Below are positions 1 through 8,311 of a stretch of 64,000 nt of DNA, in pieces. Made by a program: the position numbers and the translations under genes. A model generated the notes under the pieces. It was given only the letters and a program-made list of their open reading frames with translations. It made no database searches and was not told the DNA's origin. Positions within the stretch are counted from its first letter, which is position 1; each line of letters begins with the position of its first letter. The stretch comes from JBEHWX01 sp048498995. GTDB taxonomy: Bacteria > Bacteroidota > Ignavibacteria > OLB7. Location of the stretch: NCBI GenBank assembly GCA_048498995.1, contig JBEHWX010000018.1, positions 17,276 through 81,275 of the forward strand, in the 5' to 3' direction.

Positions 1-1833
1 GAGATTGTCGGCCGAGGAGCCGCCGAGATAGGTGGACCACTTGAGGGCGCCGGCCGTGCTGAAGCGGGCCACGAAGCCGTCATCCCCCCCCGGCGCGCTC
101 CGGAGATACGCCCCGGCCGTGGTCGGGAATGTGTTCGAGGCGGTGACGCCGCAGAGGACCGCGTCGCCGTTCGGCGCCGTGGCGATCGACTGCACCCGAT
201 CCCCCCCGCCTCCACCGAAATAGGTGGACCATGTGGCGGCGCCCGAGGCCGACAGCTGCATCAGGAACCCGCAGCCGCCGTTCGGCGCGGTCCGCCGGTA
301 GGCGCCGGGGCTCACCGGAAAATCGCTGCTGGCGGTCTCGCCGGCCAGGAGGACGCTTCCAGCGGCGTCGAGCGCCACAGCGCGCGCCACGTCGTCGGAG
401 GTGCCGCCGGCGTAGGTGGCCCAGAGGCGCGACCCGCCGGAGGTGAAGAGGGCCACGAACGCATCGGCCGAGCCGCCGCCGCGCAGGGTCTGAAACACGC
501 CGGGCGTGGCGATGCCGTTGCTCCGGGTGCTCCCGGCCAGCACCACGCTCCCGGCCGAATCGACCGCCACCGCGCCGACCTGCTCCTCGGCCGTTCCGCC
601 GAAATAGGTGGCCCAGCGCCGCGCGCCGGCCGCGTCCAGGGAGACGAGGAAGCAGTCGCCGCTCCCCTGGTATCTCGACTGGAAGCTCGGCGAGGTGACC
701 GGGAAGTCGCTGCTCCGGGTGGTTCCGCCGACAACGACGTTCCCGGCGCCATCGACCCCGACGCCCCCGGGGATATCCTCGGCGGTCCCGCCGTAGTAGG
801 TTGCCCAGAGGAGGCGTCCGTTCCGGTCGAGCTTGGAGATCGCCACGTCGCTGGCGCCGGCGGCGGCGATGCTCCCCTGAAACGCGCCGACCGTCGCCGG
901 AAAGTTGAGGCTGAAGGTGGAGGTCGCCACCAGGATGTTGCCGCCGCGATCGACCGCCATCGTGGCCCCCGCCCCGGTCGGCCCCGATTCGTCGAGGCTT
1001 CCGCCGAGGTAGGTGCTCCAGGTCAGGAGCGGATCGATCACCAGCGGACGCGTGCGGTCGAAGTCGTCGACATCGAAGCCGATCATCTCGTCGGTGACGA
1101 TGTAGTCGCTGCGGACGGTCACGTCATCCCAACCGCGCTGCTCGCCGTGCGGCCCCACCCGCTGTGCCTGCGGGCCTTGATAGCTGTACGGCTTCCCCTC
1201 CTCGACCCAGCCGAGGGGAGTGGCGATCCGGACCCCGCGATCCGACGTCGGCGCGAGCGACGTGGCGCCGCGGTAACGGAGCAGGATGCGGGAGGGATCG
1301 CCGCCGGGATTGACCACGAACTCGTACTTCAGCCGGGAGCCGTCGCCACGGACCACGAAGTCGATGTGAGGATAGATGTCGTGGTAGACGAGCTCGCCGA
1401 AGCTCCTGACGCCGGTGACGGCGCCGGTGACGGTGCCGGCGGGCGCCGGGCGGTAGAAGGTGACCGCCGGACCGGTCTGCCCCGAGGGGACGATGGATGT
1501 GAGGGGCGTGGGATCGACGAACTCCATGTCCATCCGGTAGAGGAGGACGGAGTCGCCGCCGGCGGCGGGGCGCCGGAAGACGTAGCTGAAGCCGGAGGCA
1601 CGGAGGAAGATGGTGGCGCCGTTGGCGCTGGCCGTATAGAGGATATCGGGGCGGAGCGCGCCGCGGGTATCCCTGATCTGACCGCGGTTCTCGAGGAAGG
1701 CGACCTGGGAGCTGGCCTGGGGAGCATCGAGCCCATCCGGGAGCACGCCCGACGCGCGTTGCGCCTGAATGCGCAGCGGAAGCATCAGGAGCGTGAGCAC
1801 CACCACGATGAGACAGCCCCCCCGAACCATCAT
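1..1833 (-). CDS. SBBP-repeat beta-propeller secreted protein (C-terminus outside window)
   Basis: The frame is open from the left window edge to ATG at 1833 (611 residues visible, no stop seen). A second ATG follows at 1830, and GAGGTG lies just upstream. Residues 1-25 form a signal peptide ending in IQAQR. Residues ~40-260 match the DUF7948-type domain that precedes SBBP repeats (VAFLENRGQI, FVVRGDGSRLKYEF). From about residue 270 come six visible units of roughly 65-70 residues, each opening with a T-Y-x-G-G signature: TYLGGS, TYYGGT, TYFGGT, TYAGGT, TYFGGG, TYLGGS. SBBP repeats are predicted to fold as a beta-propeller. FCB-group members often carry a C-terminal sorting domain, which would be off the edge here. 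The role is unknown, probably cell surface or secreted. Confidence 0.9.
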   Translation of the reverse strand, partial: MMVRGGCLIVVVLTLLMLPLRIQAQRASGVLPDGLDAPQASSQVAFLENRGQIRDTRGALRPDILYTASANGATIFLRASGFSYVFRRPAAGGDSVLLYRMDMEFVDPTPLTSIVPSGQTGPAVTFYRPAPAGTVTGAVTGVRSFGELVYHDIYPHIDFVVRGDGSRLKYEFVVNPGGDPSRILLRYRGATSLAPTSDRGVRIATPLGWVEEGKPYSYQGPQAQRVGPHGEQRGWDDVTVRSDYIVTDEMIGFDVDDFDRTRPLVIDPLLTWSTYLGGSLDESGPTGAGATMAVDRGGNILVATSTFSLNFPATVGAFQGSIAAAGASDVAISKLDRNGRLLWATYYGGTAEDIPGGVGVDGAGNVVVGGTTRSSDFPVTSPSFQSRYQGSGDCFLVSLDAAGARRWATYFGGTAEEQVGAVAVDSAGSVVLAGSTRSNGIATPGVFQTLRGGGSADAFVALFTSGGSRLWATYAGGTSDDVARAVALDAAGSVLLAGETASSDFPVSPGAYRRTAPNGGCGFLMQLSASGAATWSTYFGGGGGDRVQSIATAPNGDAVLCGVTASNTFPTTAGAYLRSAPGGDDGFVARFSTAGALKWSTYLGGSSADNL

Positions 1834-2543
1834 GACACCTCGACGTAACCGTTGTCGTTCGCTTTCATCGACTCGAATCGAAGGAGCATCCGACCGAACC
1901 GGCCGACTCCTGATGCATGGAACTGGAGGAGGAAGTCCCGACGCACAACCGGCCGCGTTCTCCCAAAACAGCCGATCGAAACTATCGAGACTTCCTCTCC
2001 ATGATCGTGGCCCGGACATCCGGACTCGAGCCGCTCCACTCGGGGGAAACGGGCTCGGCCAACGCCGGGGGCAAGCAGCAGGAACCGCCGGTAGAAGACG
2101 CCCCTCCTCATGGCCGTTGAATGTCGCCGTAGGGGTGTGGCCTGCGACAATCGCGACGCGCGCGTGTCCTTCATCGAGGAGCCGGCCGGGCCGGCGCGCG
2201 ATACTTCCCGGTGAGGGAAGCGCGTCGAGGGCGAGGATCTCCCGGATCGAAGCCGGGAGCGAAGGGGTGAATCGAGGCACCAGCCACGGCGGTCCCACTC
2301 GTGGTCGACCGCCGTTCAGAGCAACAACGCCAGAGGGATTCGAAACATCACACCGGGTTGAAAATTCCCCGGTTTTCCCTCGGCCAGGCCCCGAGCCCGA
2401 CGGCCTCGGACCGTCCCGGCCGGCTGCCGGCGGAACGACCCTCACCCTATAGACACGAAAATCGAAATCATGTCGCGCCGGTGGCGATGTGATGTTCGGG
2501 CGGACTTCCGCGTTATCTCCGGAAACAACGATCCCAGAGCGCT
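1834..2543. other. intergenic region, no convincing gene
   Basis: The 710 bases lie between the divergently transcribed SBBP gene and the sigma factor gene. Open frames here have Arg/Pro/Ser-rich shadow-like composition and no recognisable domain. I tried to read a structured leader around 2000-2110 but could not match it to a known riboswitch. It must hold the promoters of both flanking genes. Confidence 0.5.
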
Positions 2544-3197
2544 ATGAGCTGGTACAGACAGATCGTCTCCCCACAGACCGTCACCAGACGGAAGAAGGAT
2601 CCTCCTCAGGGAGGGCCCGAGGCGGATTCGCGGCTGATGGCCCGCTTCCTCGACGGAGAGGACGCGGCGCTGGTCGAGCTGTTCGACCGGCACAACCACC
2701 GGCTCTTTCTCTACGCGATGCAGTTCGTCCACGCGCAGGAGCGCGCCGAGGACCTTACCCAGGAGCTCTGGGAGCGGGTGATCCGCCTCCGCTCCGAGGG
2801 GCGCACCACGCCGGAGAACCCGCTCGGATTGTTCCTGACCATTCTGCGCAACCTTTGTCTCGACTCCATTCGCCGTGACCGACACCATTCGACCATCGAG
2901 GAGCTGCCGGAGGGGAACCATCCAACCTCCACCCTCCCCGAGCTTTCGCACATGGAGGAGCTGGTGATACTGGCACTCCCCCATCTGCCGGTGCAGCAGC
3001 GCGAGGTGCTGGTGCTCAATGCCTACTCCGGCTACCGGTTCGACGAGATCGCCGAAATGACCGGCGAGCCGGTCGGCGCCATCCGGACACGCGCCTGGCG
3101 CGCCCGCGCCCACCTCGGACGCATCATCTCGGCGATGATCGGCATCGACGAGGATCATCAACTCGACGCTCCCCACGCCACAGGAGGTGAGGAATGA
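2544..3197 (+). CDS. ECF-type RNA polymerase sigma factor
   Basis: This is a 217-residue sigma-70 family protein of the extracytoplasmic-function type. Region 2 spans ~30-100 (FLDGEDAALVELFDRHNH, then AEDLTQELWERVI and FLTILRNLCLDSIRR). Region 4 spans ~140-195 (LPVQQREVLVLNAYSGYRF, then a helix-turn-helix ending IRTRAWRARAHL). Regions 1 and 3 are absent, as expected for ECF factors. The stop overlaps the start of the next gene by four bases (ATGA), so the downstream membrane protein is translationally coupled and is probably its anti-sigma factor. The regulon cannot be read from the sequence. Envelope-protein genes follow on the other strand. Confidence 0.93.
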   Translation: MSWYRQIVSPQTVTRRKKDPPQGGPEADSRLMARFLDGEDAALVELFDRHNHRLFLYAMQFVHAQERAEDLTQELWERVIRLRSEGRTTPENPLGLFLTILRNLCLDSIRRDRHHSTIEELPEGNHPTSTLPELSHMEELVILALPHLPVQQREVLVLNAYSGYRFDEIAEMTGEPVGAIRTRAWRARAHLGRIISAMIGIDEDHQLDAPHATGGEE

Positions 3198-4030
3198 CCC
3201 GCAGCGAGCATGAGCATCTGGTGGAGCGCTACCTGAGCGGCCGGATGTCACCGGCCGATGAACAGGAGTTCTTTATCCAGGTCGCCGTCGACTCCAACCT
3301 CCGGCAGACCCTGAAAGCATATCGCGTGGTCGAGAGCGCCATGCAGAAGCATCGCGACTCTCTCCCCGCGCAGCATCTTGCCTCGCGCGCCAAGCTGATC
3401 TCCCGGCTGGAGGGAGCCCGTGCCGGCGAATCGGCGATGGAGACCGGCGGACGTGCTCTGACCGGCTCCGGCGCGGCGGGCATGGGCGTCCGGTGGTCGA
3501 TGGCCGCCGTGGCCGCGGCCGCGCTCACGGTCGGCGCGCTGGTGATCGGTCCGCTGATCAATCGCGACGCCGCTCCGCGCGTTGCCACGCCGGCATCCTC
3601 CGGCGCGAGCGCCCCGGCGATGACACGCCCCTCCACCCCGACCATGCCGCGACAGAACGCCCCGGTCGAGCATCACGCCACCGCGTCGGATGCCGCGACT
3701 TCGGGCGCCGTCGAGACCATCGCTCCCGACGCGGTACGGGGAGCGGCACAAAGCTCCGCGGAGCCCCGCGCCGCCGGTGAGCACGCCATGCCCCGCGAGC
3801 GCCATCGCTCGCCGGTCGAGGAAGCGGGCACGCGCGCGGCCTCGCGACGCGCCTCGTCGCCGGCGTCGGTCGAGACATCCAATGGAGCGGCCACGAGCGT
3901 CAGCGAGGGGAGCACCGAGCCGCAGGAGTGGGTGAGCACCAGGCACACCCGCACCGCGAAGCCCCGGTACACCTCGCAGGACACGATCCGGATTCCGGTC
4001 CAGATCAACCTTCCGAATAGTCCGAAATAA
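3194..4030 (+). CDS. putative membrane anti-sigma factor
   Basis: The protein has 278 residues. The N-terminal cytoplasmic part (1-95) is helical and charged (HLVERYLSGRMSPADEQEFF, typical of anti-sigma N-termini although no zinc-binding HxxxCxxC is present). One transmembrane helix lies at ~100-122 (MAAVAAAALTVGALVIG). The long tail is Ala/Thr/Ser/Pro-rich and low-complexity, likely periplasmic, and ends in a short conserved-looking segment (DTIRIPVQINLPNSPK). The ATGA overlap with the ECF sigma gene supports the anti-sigma call. The family could not be named from sequence alone. Confidence 0.72.
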   Translation: MTRSEHEHLVERYLSGRMSPADEQEFFIQVAVDSNLRQTLKAYRVVESAMQKHRDSLPAQHLASRAKLISRLEGARAGESAMETGGRALTGSGAAGMGVRWSMAAVAAAALTVGALVIGPLINRDAAPRVATPASSGASAPAMTRPSTPTMPRQNAPVEHHATASDAATSGAVETIAPDAVRGAAQSSAEPRAAGEHAMPRERHRSPVEEAGTRAASRRASSPASVETSNGAATSVSEGSTEPQEWVSTRHTRTAKPRYTSQDTIRIPVQINLPNSPK

Positions 4031-4095
4031 CGGAATCACACTTCCGTTCAGGTTATCATCGGGCTGCGTACCACCTCCGCGGCCCGATACCAAGA

Positions 4096-4123
4096 AGGCC
4101 CGACGGCCAACAACGTCGGGCCT
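4096..4123. terminator. hairpin terminator after sigma/anti-sigma operon
   Basis: A perfect 10-bp stem (AGGCCCGACG pairing with CGTCGGGCCT) has an 8-base loop and is followed by CGCCTGTTT. It sits between two convergent transcription units, so it may work in both directions. The T-tract is weak. Confidence 0.7.
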
Positions 4124-4179
4124 CGCCTGTTTATGGACCGGCCGTGATACGATGGTATCTCCCATGGCGACTCACGCGC

Positions 4180-5136
4180 TCATCGCGGAGCCCCATCCGG
4201 ATCGGTGTGGCGGATCGAGGAGAGCGGACGGATCGATTCCTGAAGAGATCGAGAGGGAAGTCTAGGATCGGCTTCCGGCGAATGCGTTCGCGTGGTGGTG
4301 ACCTGATCTCGTCGAAGCTGAATGTCGACAGGCTCGCGGATACACTCGACTCGGATGGGATGTCGAATCTCCTCCATGTCCCGTTCCCTCAGCTGCACGA
4401 GGCAGGTGGCGCCGGTATCGGCGGCAAGCCTCACCCGCATCCTCTCCTTGCGAAACCCGGTCGCCGCGACCTCGATCTCGTAATCGCCAGCACGGATGCC
4501 GCGCACCTGGAACTCTCCGTTCGGCGTGCTCAGGGCTCCCAGCCTGGTGTCGACAATCCGAATCGTCGCGCGCGGGATCGGCTCCCCCGCCGCGTCGACG
4601 ATCCTCCCGCGCAGATGCGATGTCGGGTGCGGGGCAATGGCATCCGACGGCACGCGCGGAGGGATCGTATCGAGCGGCAGGGTTGCGTTCAAACGTCCGG
4701 AGGCGCGCCGCAGGAGAACATATCCCGGCCCGTACCCCGGCAGCGATGCCGTGATCCGGATCGGGGCGCTGTCGCGCGGAACCGCCAGCAGCACGGCCCC
4801 CTCGCGCGATGTCCTGCCGCAGCCGCCGCTATCGACGAGACAGACGCAGGCATCGGCCAGCGGCCGTTTCCGGGGATCGACGACCGTGAGAAGCACCGTC
4901 GGCTCGGCGAAGGGAACCGGAGGAGGTGACACCACGATGAGGCGGGGATGGCGCACCACATCGATCTTCGGAAGCGGGCCGCCGCCGCCCGGCAACAGTG
5001 GCCGCGGTATGTCGTCGGTCGAGGCACAGCCGGCAACCCAGAGCAGGAGCAGTGAGAGCAGCAGCGGGATCGGCTCCATGCGTGATGCGTCTGGGCCAGC
5101 GTTCCTCACGCGACCTGCATGGCATCGAAAGGTCAT
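4180..5136 (-). CDS. lipoprotein with carboxypeptidase regulatory-like domains (paralog 1)
   Basis: I chose ATG at 5136 because GGGAGG lies six bases upstream, giving 318 residues. A leaky start at 5079 (MEPIPLLLSLLLLWVAGC) is also possible. The signal peptide ends in a lipobox, VAGC. Two beta-sandwich CarboxypepD-regulatory-like modules follow, at about 60-130 (LLTVVDPRKRPLADACVCL) and 150-225 (LRGRIVDAAGEPIPRATIRI ... RAGDYEIEVAATGFRKERM). The tail carries SLQESIRPLSSIRHTDPDG, shared with paralogs 3 and 4. It is the last gene of a four-gene tandem array read on the minus strand. No enzyme domain is present; a structural or surface-exposed role is inferred. Confidence 0.82.
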   Translation of the reverse strand: MTFRCHAGRVRNAGPDASRMEPIPLLLSLLLLWVAGCASTDDIPRPLLPGGGGPLPKIDVVRHPRLIVVSPPPVPFAEPTVLLTVVDPRKRPLADACVCLVDSGGCGRTSREGAVLLAVPRDSAPIRITASLPGYGPGYVLLRRASGRLNATLPLDTIPPRVPSDAIAPHPTSHLRGRIVDAAGEPIPRATIRIVDTRLGALSTPNGEFQVRGIRAGDYEIEVAATGFRKERMRVRLAADTGATCLVQLRERDMEEIRHPIRVECIREPVDIQLRRDQVTTTRTHSPEADPRLPSRSLQESIRPLSSIRHTDPDGAPR

Positions 5137-5149
5137 TGGCAACCTCCCA

Positions 5150-5992
5150 TTATCTGGCTGGTTCGGTTTTCCCAGGGTGCGGGATGCTATTGGGAACGGG
5201 GCTCCTGGAGTTCATGGCAACGGCATCGGAAGCAGCCGGCCTCAAGAGCGGTGACCGATCGCACCCGGCCGATTGATGAATATTCCGCAGGTCACGCATG
5301 CCTTTGAAACGGCATATTGGACACGGGACCTCCCAGATCACGAGCCGAAGCAGTACGAGGCAAGAGACCGGACTTTCCTCGGCAAAATCGATGCTCATCG
5401 ATTGAGGCTGGTACCCGACCATCGAGAATTTGACGTCGTGTATTCCCGCTGTCATTCCATGCACAAGGAACTCCCCATCGGGAACGCGCGCGAATGCCCC
5501 CAGTTCAGTTCCAACCAGCCTGATTACCGCGTGTGGAAGCGGCTCCCCGTTCGCGTCGATGAGACGTCCACGAAGTCGTGTGCTTTCATGCGCCTCGGAT
5601 TCCGATGCTTCAGAACGCCCCGAGAGGGATTTGATAAGCGTGTCGAGCGGTAGCTCCAACATCGGGTAGCTCGCACCACGATCAAGGAGCAGCAGCCCCC
5701 GCTCATGCCCCGACAGTCTCACCTCAATGATGATCGGTCCGGTACTGGCGACGGGGGTGAAAAACGCGATTCCGTCAATGCCGGTTTCCGTCGATAAGTC
5801 GCCACCGAGCTGGCGCGCACAGGCTCCAGGCAGCGGAGTGCCACCCCGGTCCACGACCCGAAGAAGGATGTTTGGAGGAACAGCATTGCGCGTCGACGCG
5901 CAGCCAATGACGAGGGGCAGGAGCAGTGAGATCAGCAGCCGAAGCGCCACGCGATCAGAGGCTCCGGCGCGGGGCATGTGGAATGCATTCAT
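5150..5992 (-). CDS. lipoprotein with carboxypeptidase regulatory-like domains (paralog 2)
   Basis: The protein has 280 residues and its start overlaps the stop of the upstream paralog by four bases (ATGA). The signal peptide ends with lipobox VIGC (LLISLLLPLVIGCAS). Module 1 (about 43-115) contains RVVDRGGTPLPGACARQLGG. Module 2 (about 140-215) contains RLRGRLIDANGEPLPHAVIRL and AGIHDVKFSMVGYQPQSM. Unlike its three neighbours it has lost the conserved SIRxxDPDGxPR tail, and its last ~45 residues diverge. It is separated from paralog 1 by about 13 bases and surely shares its transcript. Confidence 0.82.
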   Translation of the reverse strand: MNAFHMPRAGASDRVALRLLISLLLPLVIGCASTRNAVPPNILLRVVDRGGTPLPGACARQLGGDLSTETGIDGIAFFTPVASTGPIIIEVRLSGHERGLLLLDRGASYPMLELPLDTLIKSLSGRSEASESEAHESTRLRGRLIDANGEPLPHAVIRLVGTELGAFARVPDGEFLVHGMTAGIHDVKFSMVGYQPQSMSIDFAEESPVSCLVLLRLVIWEVPCPICRFKGMRDLRNIHQSAGCDRSPLLRPAASDAVAMNSRSPVPNSIPHPGKTEPAR

Positions 5993-6846
5993 CGCGGGCC
6001 TCCGTCGGGATCGTCGTAGCGGATCGAGCCCATCGAGCGGACCGTCTCCTGAAGTGAGCGCGTGGGGCGATCGGAGATCTCATCCACGTTCTGGTCGCGA
6101 ACCGTGGCCGCGCGGTCGCGTATGATGTACGCGATGTGCGGATCCCATAGGGGTAGGCAGCGGCCGCGCACCGTGTCATCCCGCAGTTGTATGAGCCAGT
6201 ACACCGCGCTGTCGGCCGCCACGTTGAATGTCACCCGAACGCGCATGGATCCGATCACCGAGATCTCGGCTTCGTATGATCCCGGAGCAACGCTCCTCAG
6301 GTTGAACTCCCCCGCCGGCGGCTTCGAATATGCCCTTCGCTTCTCGCCGACGAGTTTTATCGTGCCACCGAGAACCGGCTTTCCATCCTCATCGATCAAC
6401 TGTCCACGCAATGAGCCCATACCCCGCGGAGCCGTGGTATCATCAGGGGCCAGCTCGTCGATGCGCGCCAGCGCGAGCGTCAGGTGCAGCCGCGCCGAAG
6501 TCTTCGTCAGATAGAGGAAGCCATGTTCATACCCGGGCTTGTACACGGAGATCCGGATCGGCTCGCCATCTGCACAGCCGAGTACATGCACACCGCCATC
6601 AACCGCCGTGCAATTGTCGTCGACATCATCGTCCAGCGCGACGACGCGGACATCAGGCAATGGAACGCCGGCGCGGTCAGTGACACGAAGAGCGACACCG
6701 GGTAAGGGAAGGACCGTTGAAACGGCCTCGCGCATCGCTCCGCAGCCGGTGAAAGAGAAAGCAGCGAGAAGCACGACGGCGCGGATGCCATTCAACCCGC
6801 GAGACCGGACATTGTGCGCAAGCGGCGTAACGCGTGACGATCTCAT
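5989..6846 (-). CDS. lipoprotein with carboxypeptidase regulatory-like domains (paralog 3)
   Basis: The protein has 285 residues and overlaps both neighbours by ATGA. The signal peptide ends in lipobox FTGC (VVLLAAFSFTGCGAMREAV). Module 1 contains LRVTDRAGVPLPDVRVVALD. Module 2 contains SLRGQLIDEDGKPVLGGTIK and APGSYEAEISVIGSMRVRV. The tail RPTRSLQETVRSMGSIRYDD PDGGPR is nearly identical to that of paralog 4, so these two are the youngest duplicates. The conserved phrases are kept in register over the full length, pointing to tandem duplication of the whole gene rather than of single domains. Confidence 0.82.
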   Translation of the reverse strand: MRSSRVTPLAHNVRSRGLNGIRAVVLLAAFSFTGCGAMREAVSTVLPLPGVALRVTDRAGVPLPDVRVVALDDDVDDNCTAVDGGVHVLGCADGEPIRISVYKPGYEHGFLYLTKTSARLHLTLALARIDELAPDDTTAPRGMGSLRGQLIDEDGKPVLGGTIKLVGEKRRAYSKPPAGEFNLRSVAPGSYEAEISVIGSMRVRVTFNVAADSAVYWLIQLRDDTVRGRCLPLWDPHIAYIIRDRAATVRDQNVDEISDRPTRSLQETVRSMGSIRYDDPDGGPR

Positions 6847-7727
6847 CGCGGGCCTCCGTCGGGATCGTCGTAGCGGATCGAGCCCATCGAGCAGACCGTT
6901 TCCAGGAGTGCGCGCGTGGGGCGATCGGCGATCTCATCCGGACTCTGCTCGCGAACCGTGCCCGCGCGGTCGCGTGTGAGGCAGTTGGGGCAAGAAAGTC
7001 CACAGGATACACTCAGACCATGTGCCGGACCATCCCGCAGTTGTATGAGGCAAGACATCGCGCTGTCGGCCGCGGCATTGAATGGCACCCGAATGCGCAG
7101 GAATCCGACCGCCGAAAACTCGACATCGTACCGCCCGGGCCGGATGTTCCACATTCGGAACTCCCCCCCGGGCGCTTTCGAGTAGCTTCCCTGCCTGGTG
7201 CCAACGAGATGAATCGTACAACCGACCACCGGGTTTCCATCCTTATCGATCAGTCGTCCATGCAACGATCCCATCGTCGTCGGCACGTCTGGGCGCTCCC
7301 GGGACAACTCATCCAGGCATGACAGAGGGAGCGTGAGCTGAAAGCCGGCCGGGATGTTCGTCAGCTTAACGAAGCCTCGCTCATACCCGGGTTTGTTCAC
7401 ATAGATCCGGAGCGGCTCTTCGGCGGAGCTGATGATCCGCACACTGCCATCAGCCGCTGTTCTCATGGTGACGATGCCATTCACGTACACCTCGGCATCC
7501 GAAATCGGCGCGCCCGCACGGTCGGTGACATGAAGGGCCAAGTCGTGGCGCGCGTCGGGGCAGGCGCTACGGACAATTCCCGGCATGCCGGTATCGGATA
7601 GTAGAGGCGCTGGAGCAGCGCCGAGTCGTGGCGGCAATCGAGCAATCGTCTCCCGTGCGGCAACCCCGAGCTCCGCGGAGATCATCCGGCAGAGCATCAT
7701 CACCATCATCCATCGTATCGCGAGCAT
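6843..7727 (-). CDS. secreted protein with carboxypeptidase regulatory-like domains (paralog 4)
   Basis: ATG at 7727 is preceded by GGAGGTG at five bases, giving 294 residues. The N-terminal segment MLAIRWMMVMMLCRMISAEL is hydrophobic. It lacks a clean lipobox, so export by signal peptidase I, or a degraded lipobox, is possible. Module 1 (about 70-145) contains LHVTDRAGAPISDAEVYVNG. Module 2 contains SLHGRLIDKDGNPVVGCTIH and RPGRYDVEFSAVGFLRIRV. The tail SMGSIRYDDPDGGPR matches paralog 3. It is the first gene of the minus-strand array; the promoter should lie within 7728-7900. Confidence 0.8.
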   Translation of the reverse strand: MLAIRWMMVMMLCRMISAELGVAARETIARLPPRLGAAPAPLLSDTGMPGIVRSACPDARHDLALHVTDRAGAPISDAEVYVNGIVTMRTAADGSVRIISSAEEPLRIYVNKPGYERGFVKLTNIPAGFQLTLPLSCLDELSRERPDVPTTMGSLHGRLIDKDGNPVVGCTIHLVGTRQGSYSKAPGGEFRMWNIRPGRYDVEFSAVGFLRIRVPFNAAADSAMSCLIQLRDGPAHGLSVSCGLSCPNCLTRDRAGTVREQSPDEIADRPTRALLETVCSMGSIRYDDPDGGPR

Positions 7728-7899
7728 CTCATCACCTCCATCACCTGGAGAAACAGAGCCTGTCCGCTTCAACCTACACGGCAACGCGCGCGAAGGTTAC
7801 TGAGGAGAATTGAGAATGATGAATGCAGAATGATGAAATCGTTGCCAGCCTGGGATGAAGCGCCATGATGCCCCACCGCAAGACCTGCTCGGCGCATTG

Positions 7900-7926
7900 G
7901 TAGCAGCACGTCTTCAGCGTGCGCTG
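7900..7926 (+). repeat. REP-like palindrome copy 1
   Basis: GTAG is followed by CAGCACG, loop TCTTCAG, then CGTGCGCTG. The hairpin is imperfect, with two unpaired bases on the 3' arm. The GTAG foot and TCTTCAG loop are shared with all other copies in the window. Confidence 0.7.
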
Positions 7927-7939
7927 TTCGCGGTATCAC

Positions 7940-7965
7940 GGCGCAGCCTGAAGAGCTGCGCCTAC
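7940..7965 (-). repeat. REP-like palindrome copy 2
   Basis: On the plus strand GGCGCAGC, loop CTGAAGA, GCTGCGCC, then TAC (CTAC foot, read GTAG on the minus strand). The 8-bp stem is perfect. Its bases differ from those of the other copies at paired positions, so the changes compensate. Confidence 0.75.
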
Positions 7966-7993
7966 GCCTGAGACGGGGAGCCTTGTTCGTCCG

Positions 7994-8019
7994 GTAGCCG
8001 CACGTCTTCAGCGTGCGCC
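7994..8019 (+). repeat. REP-like palindrome copy 3
   Basis: GTAG then CCGCACG, loop TCTTCAG, CGTGCGCC. It has six paired bases (CGCACG/CGTGCG) and the same foot and loop as the other copies. Confidence 0.72.
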
Positions 8020-8207
8020 ATGTTGTGGATACACTGGCAAGGTGGCCCCGGCACGGAGCGTTCATCGCTCACACCATGCGTTGCCGGGAGCGCATATGTA
8101 CGCCGCCGATGGCGGGCGGGGAATGTTCAACGATCGGTATACGATACGAGACCACAATGTCACTGACGATGGGTCGAGAGAGCTATGATGCATGCGTGGG
8201 GCAAACC

Positions 8208-8232
8208 GCGCACGCTGAAGACGTGCGCCTAC
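8208..8232 (-). repeat. REP-like palindrome copy 4
   Basis: On the plus strand GCGCACG, loop CTGAAGA, CGTGCGC, CTAC. The 7-bp stem is perfect and the sequence is identical in the hairpin to the copy at 61081. Confidence 0.75.
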
Positions 8233-8311
8233 CTTGGGGTGCCGTGGGCGTTGGGAGCGTTCGGTGACGGGCATCACAACTGAATAGTTCAAACGACACC
8301 TCCGCGCCCGC

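Larger units (their letters stand above)
7728..8311. other. intergenic region carrying four REP-like palindromes
   Basis: No gene is supported in this 584-base gap between the lipoprotein array and the MocR gene. Its main content is four copies of a GTAG-led hairpin in both orientations (listed separately). Confidence 0.6.

Noticed and set aside
2001..2110. Possible structured RNA leader upstream of the sigma factor
   Set aside because: GC-rich pairing is possible but I could match no riboswitch core, and it is 430 bases from the next start.
2442..3251. Long minus-strand open frame across the sigma factor gene
   Set aside because: It is the shadow of the ECF sigma frame; its product has no domain while the plus frame has all ECF motifs.
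7900..8232. CRISPR array
   Set aside because: Repeats are in both orientations with unequal spacing and palindromic cores, so they fit REP elements and not CRISPR.
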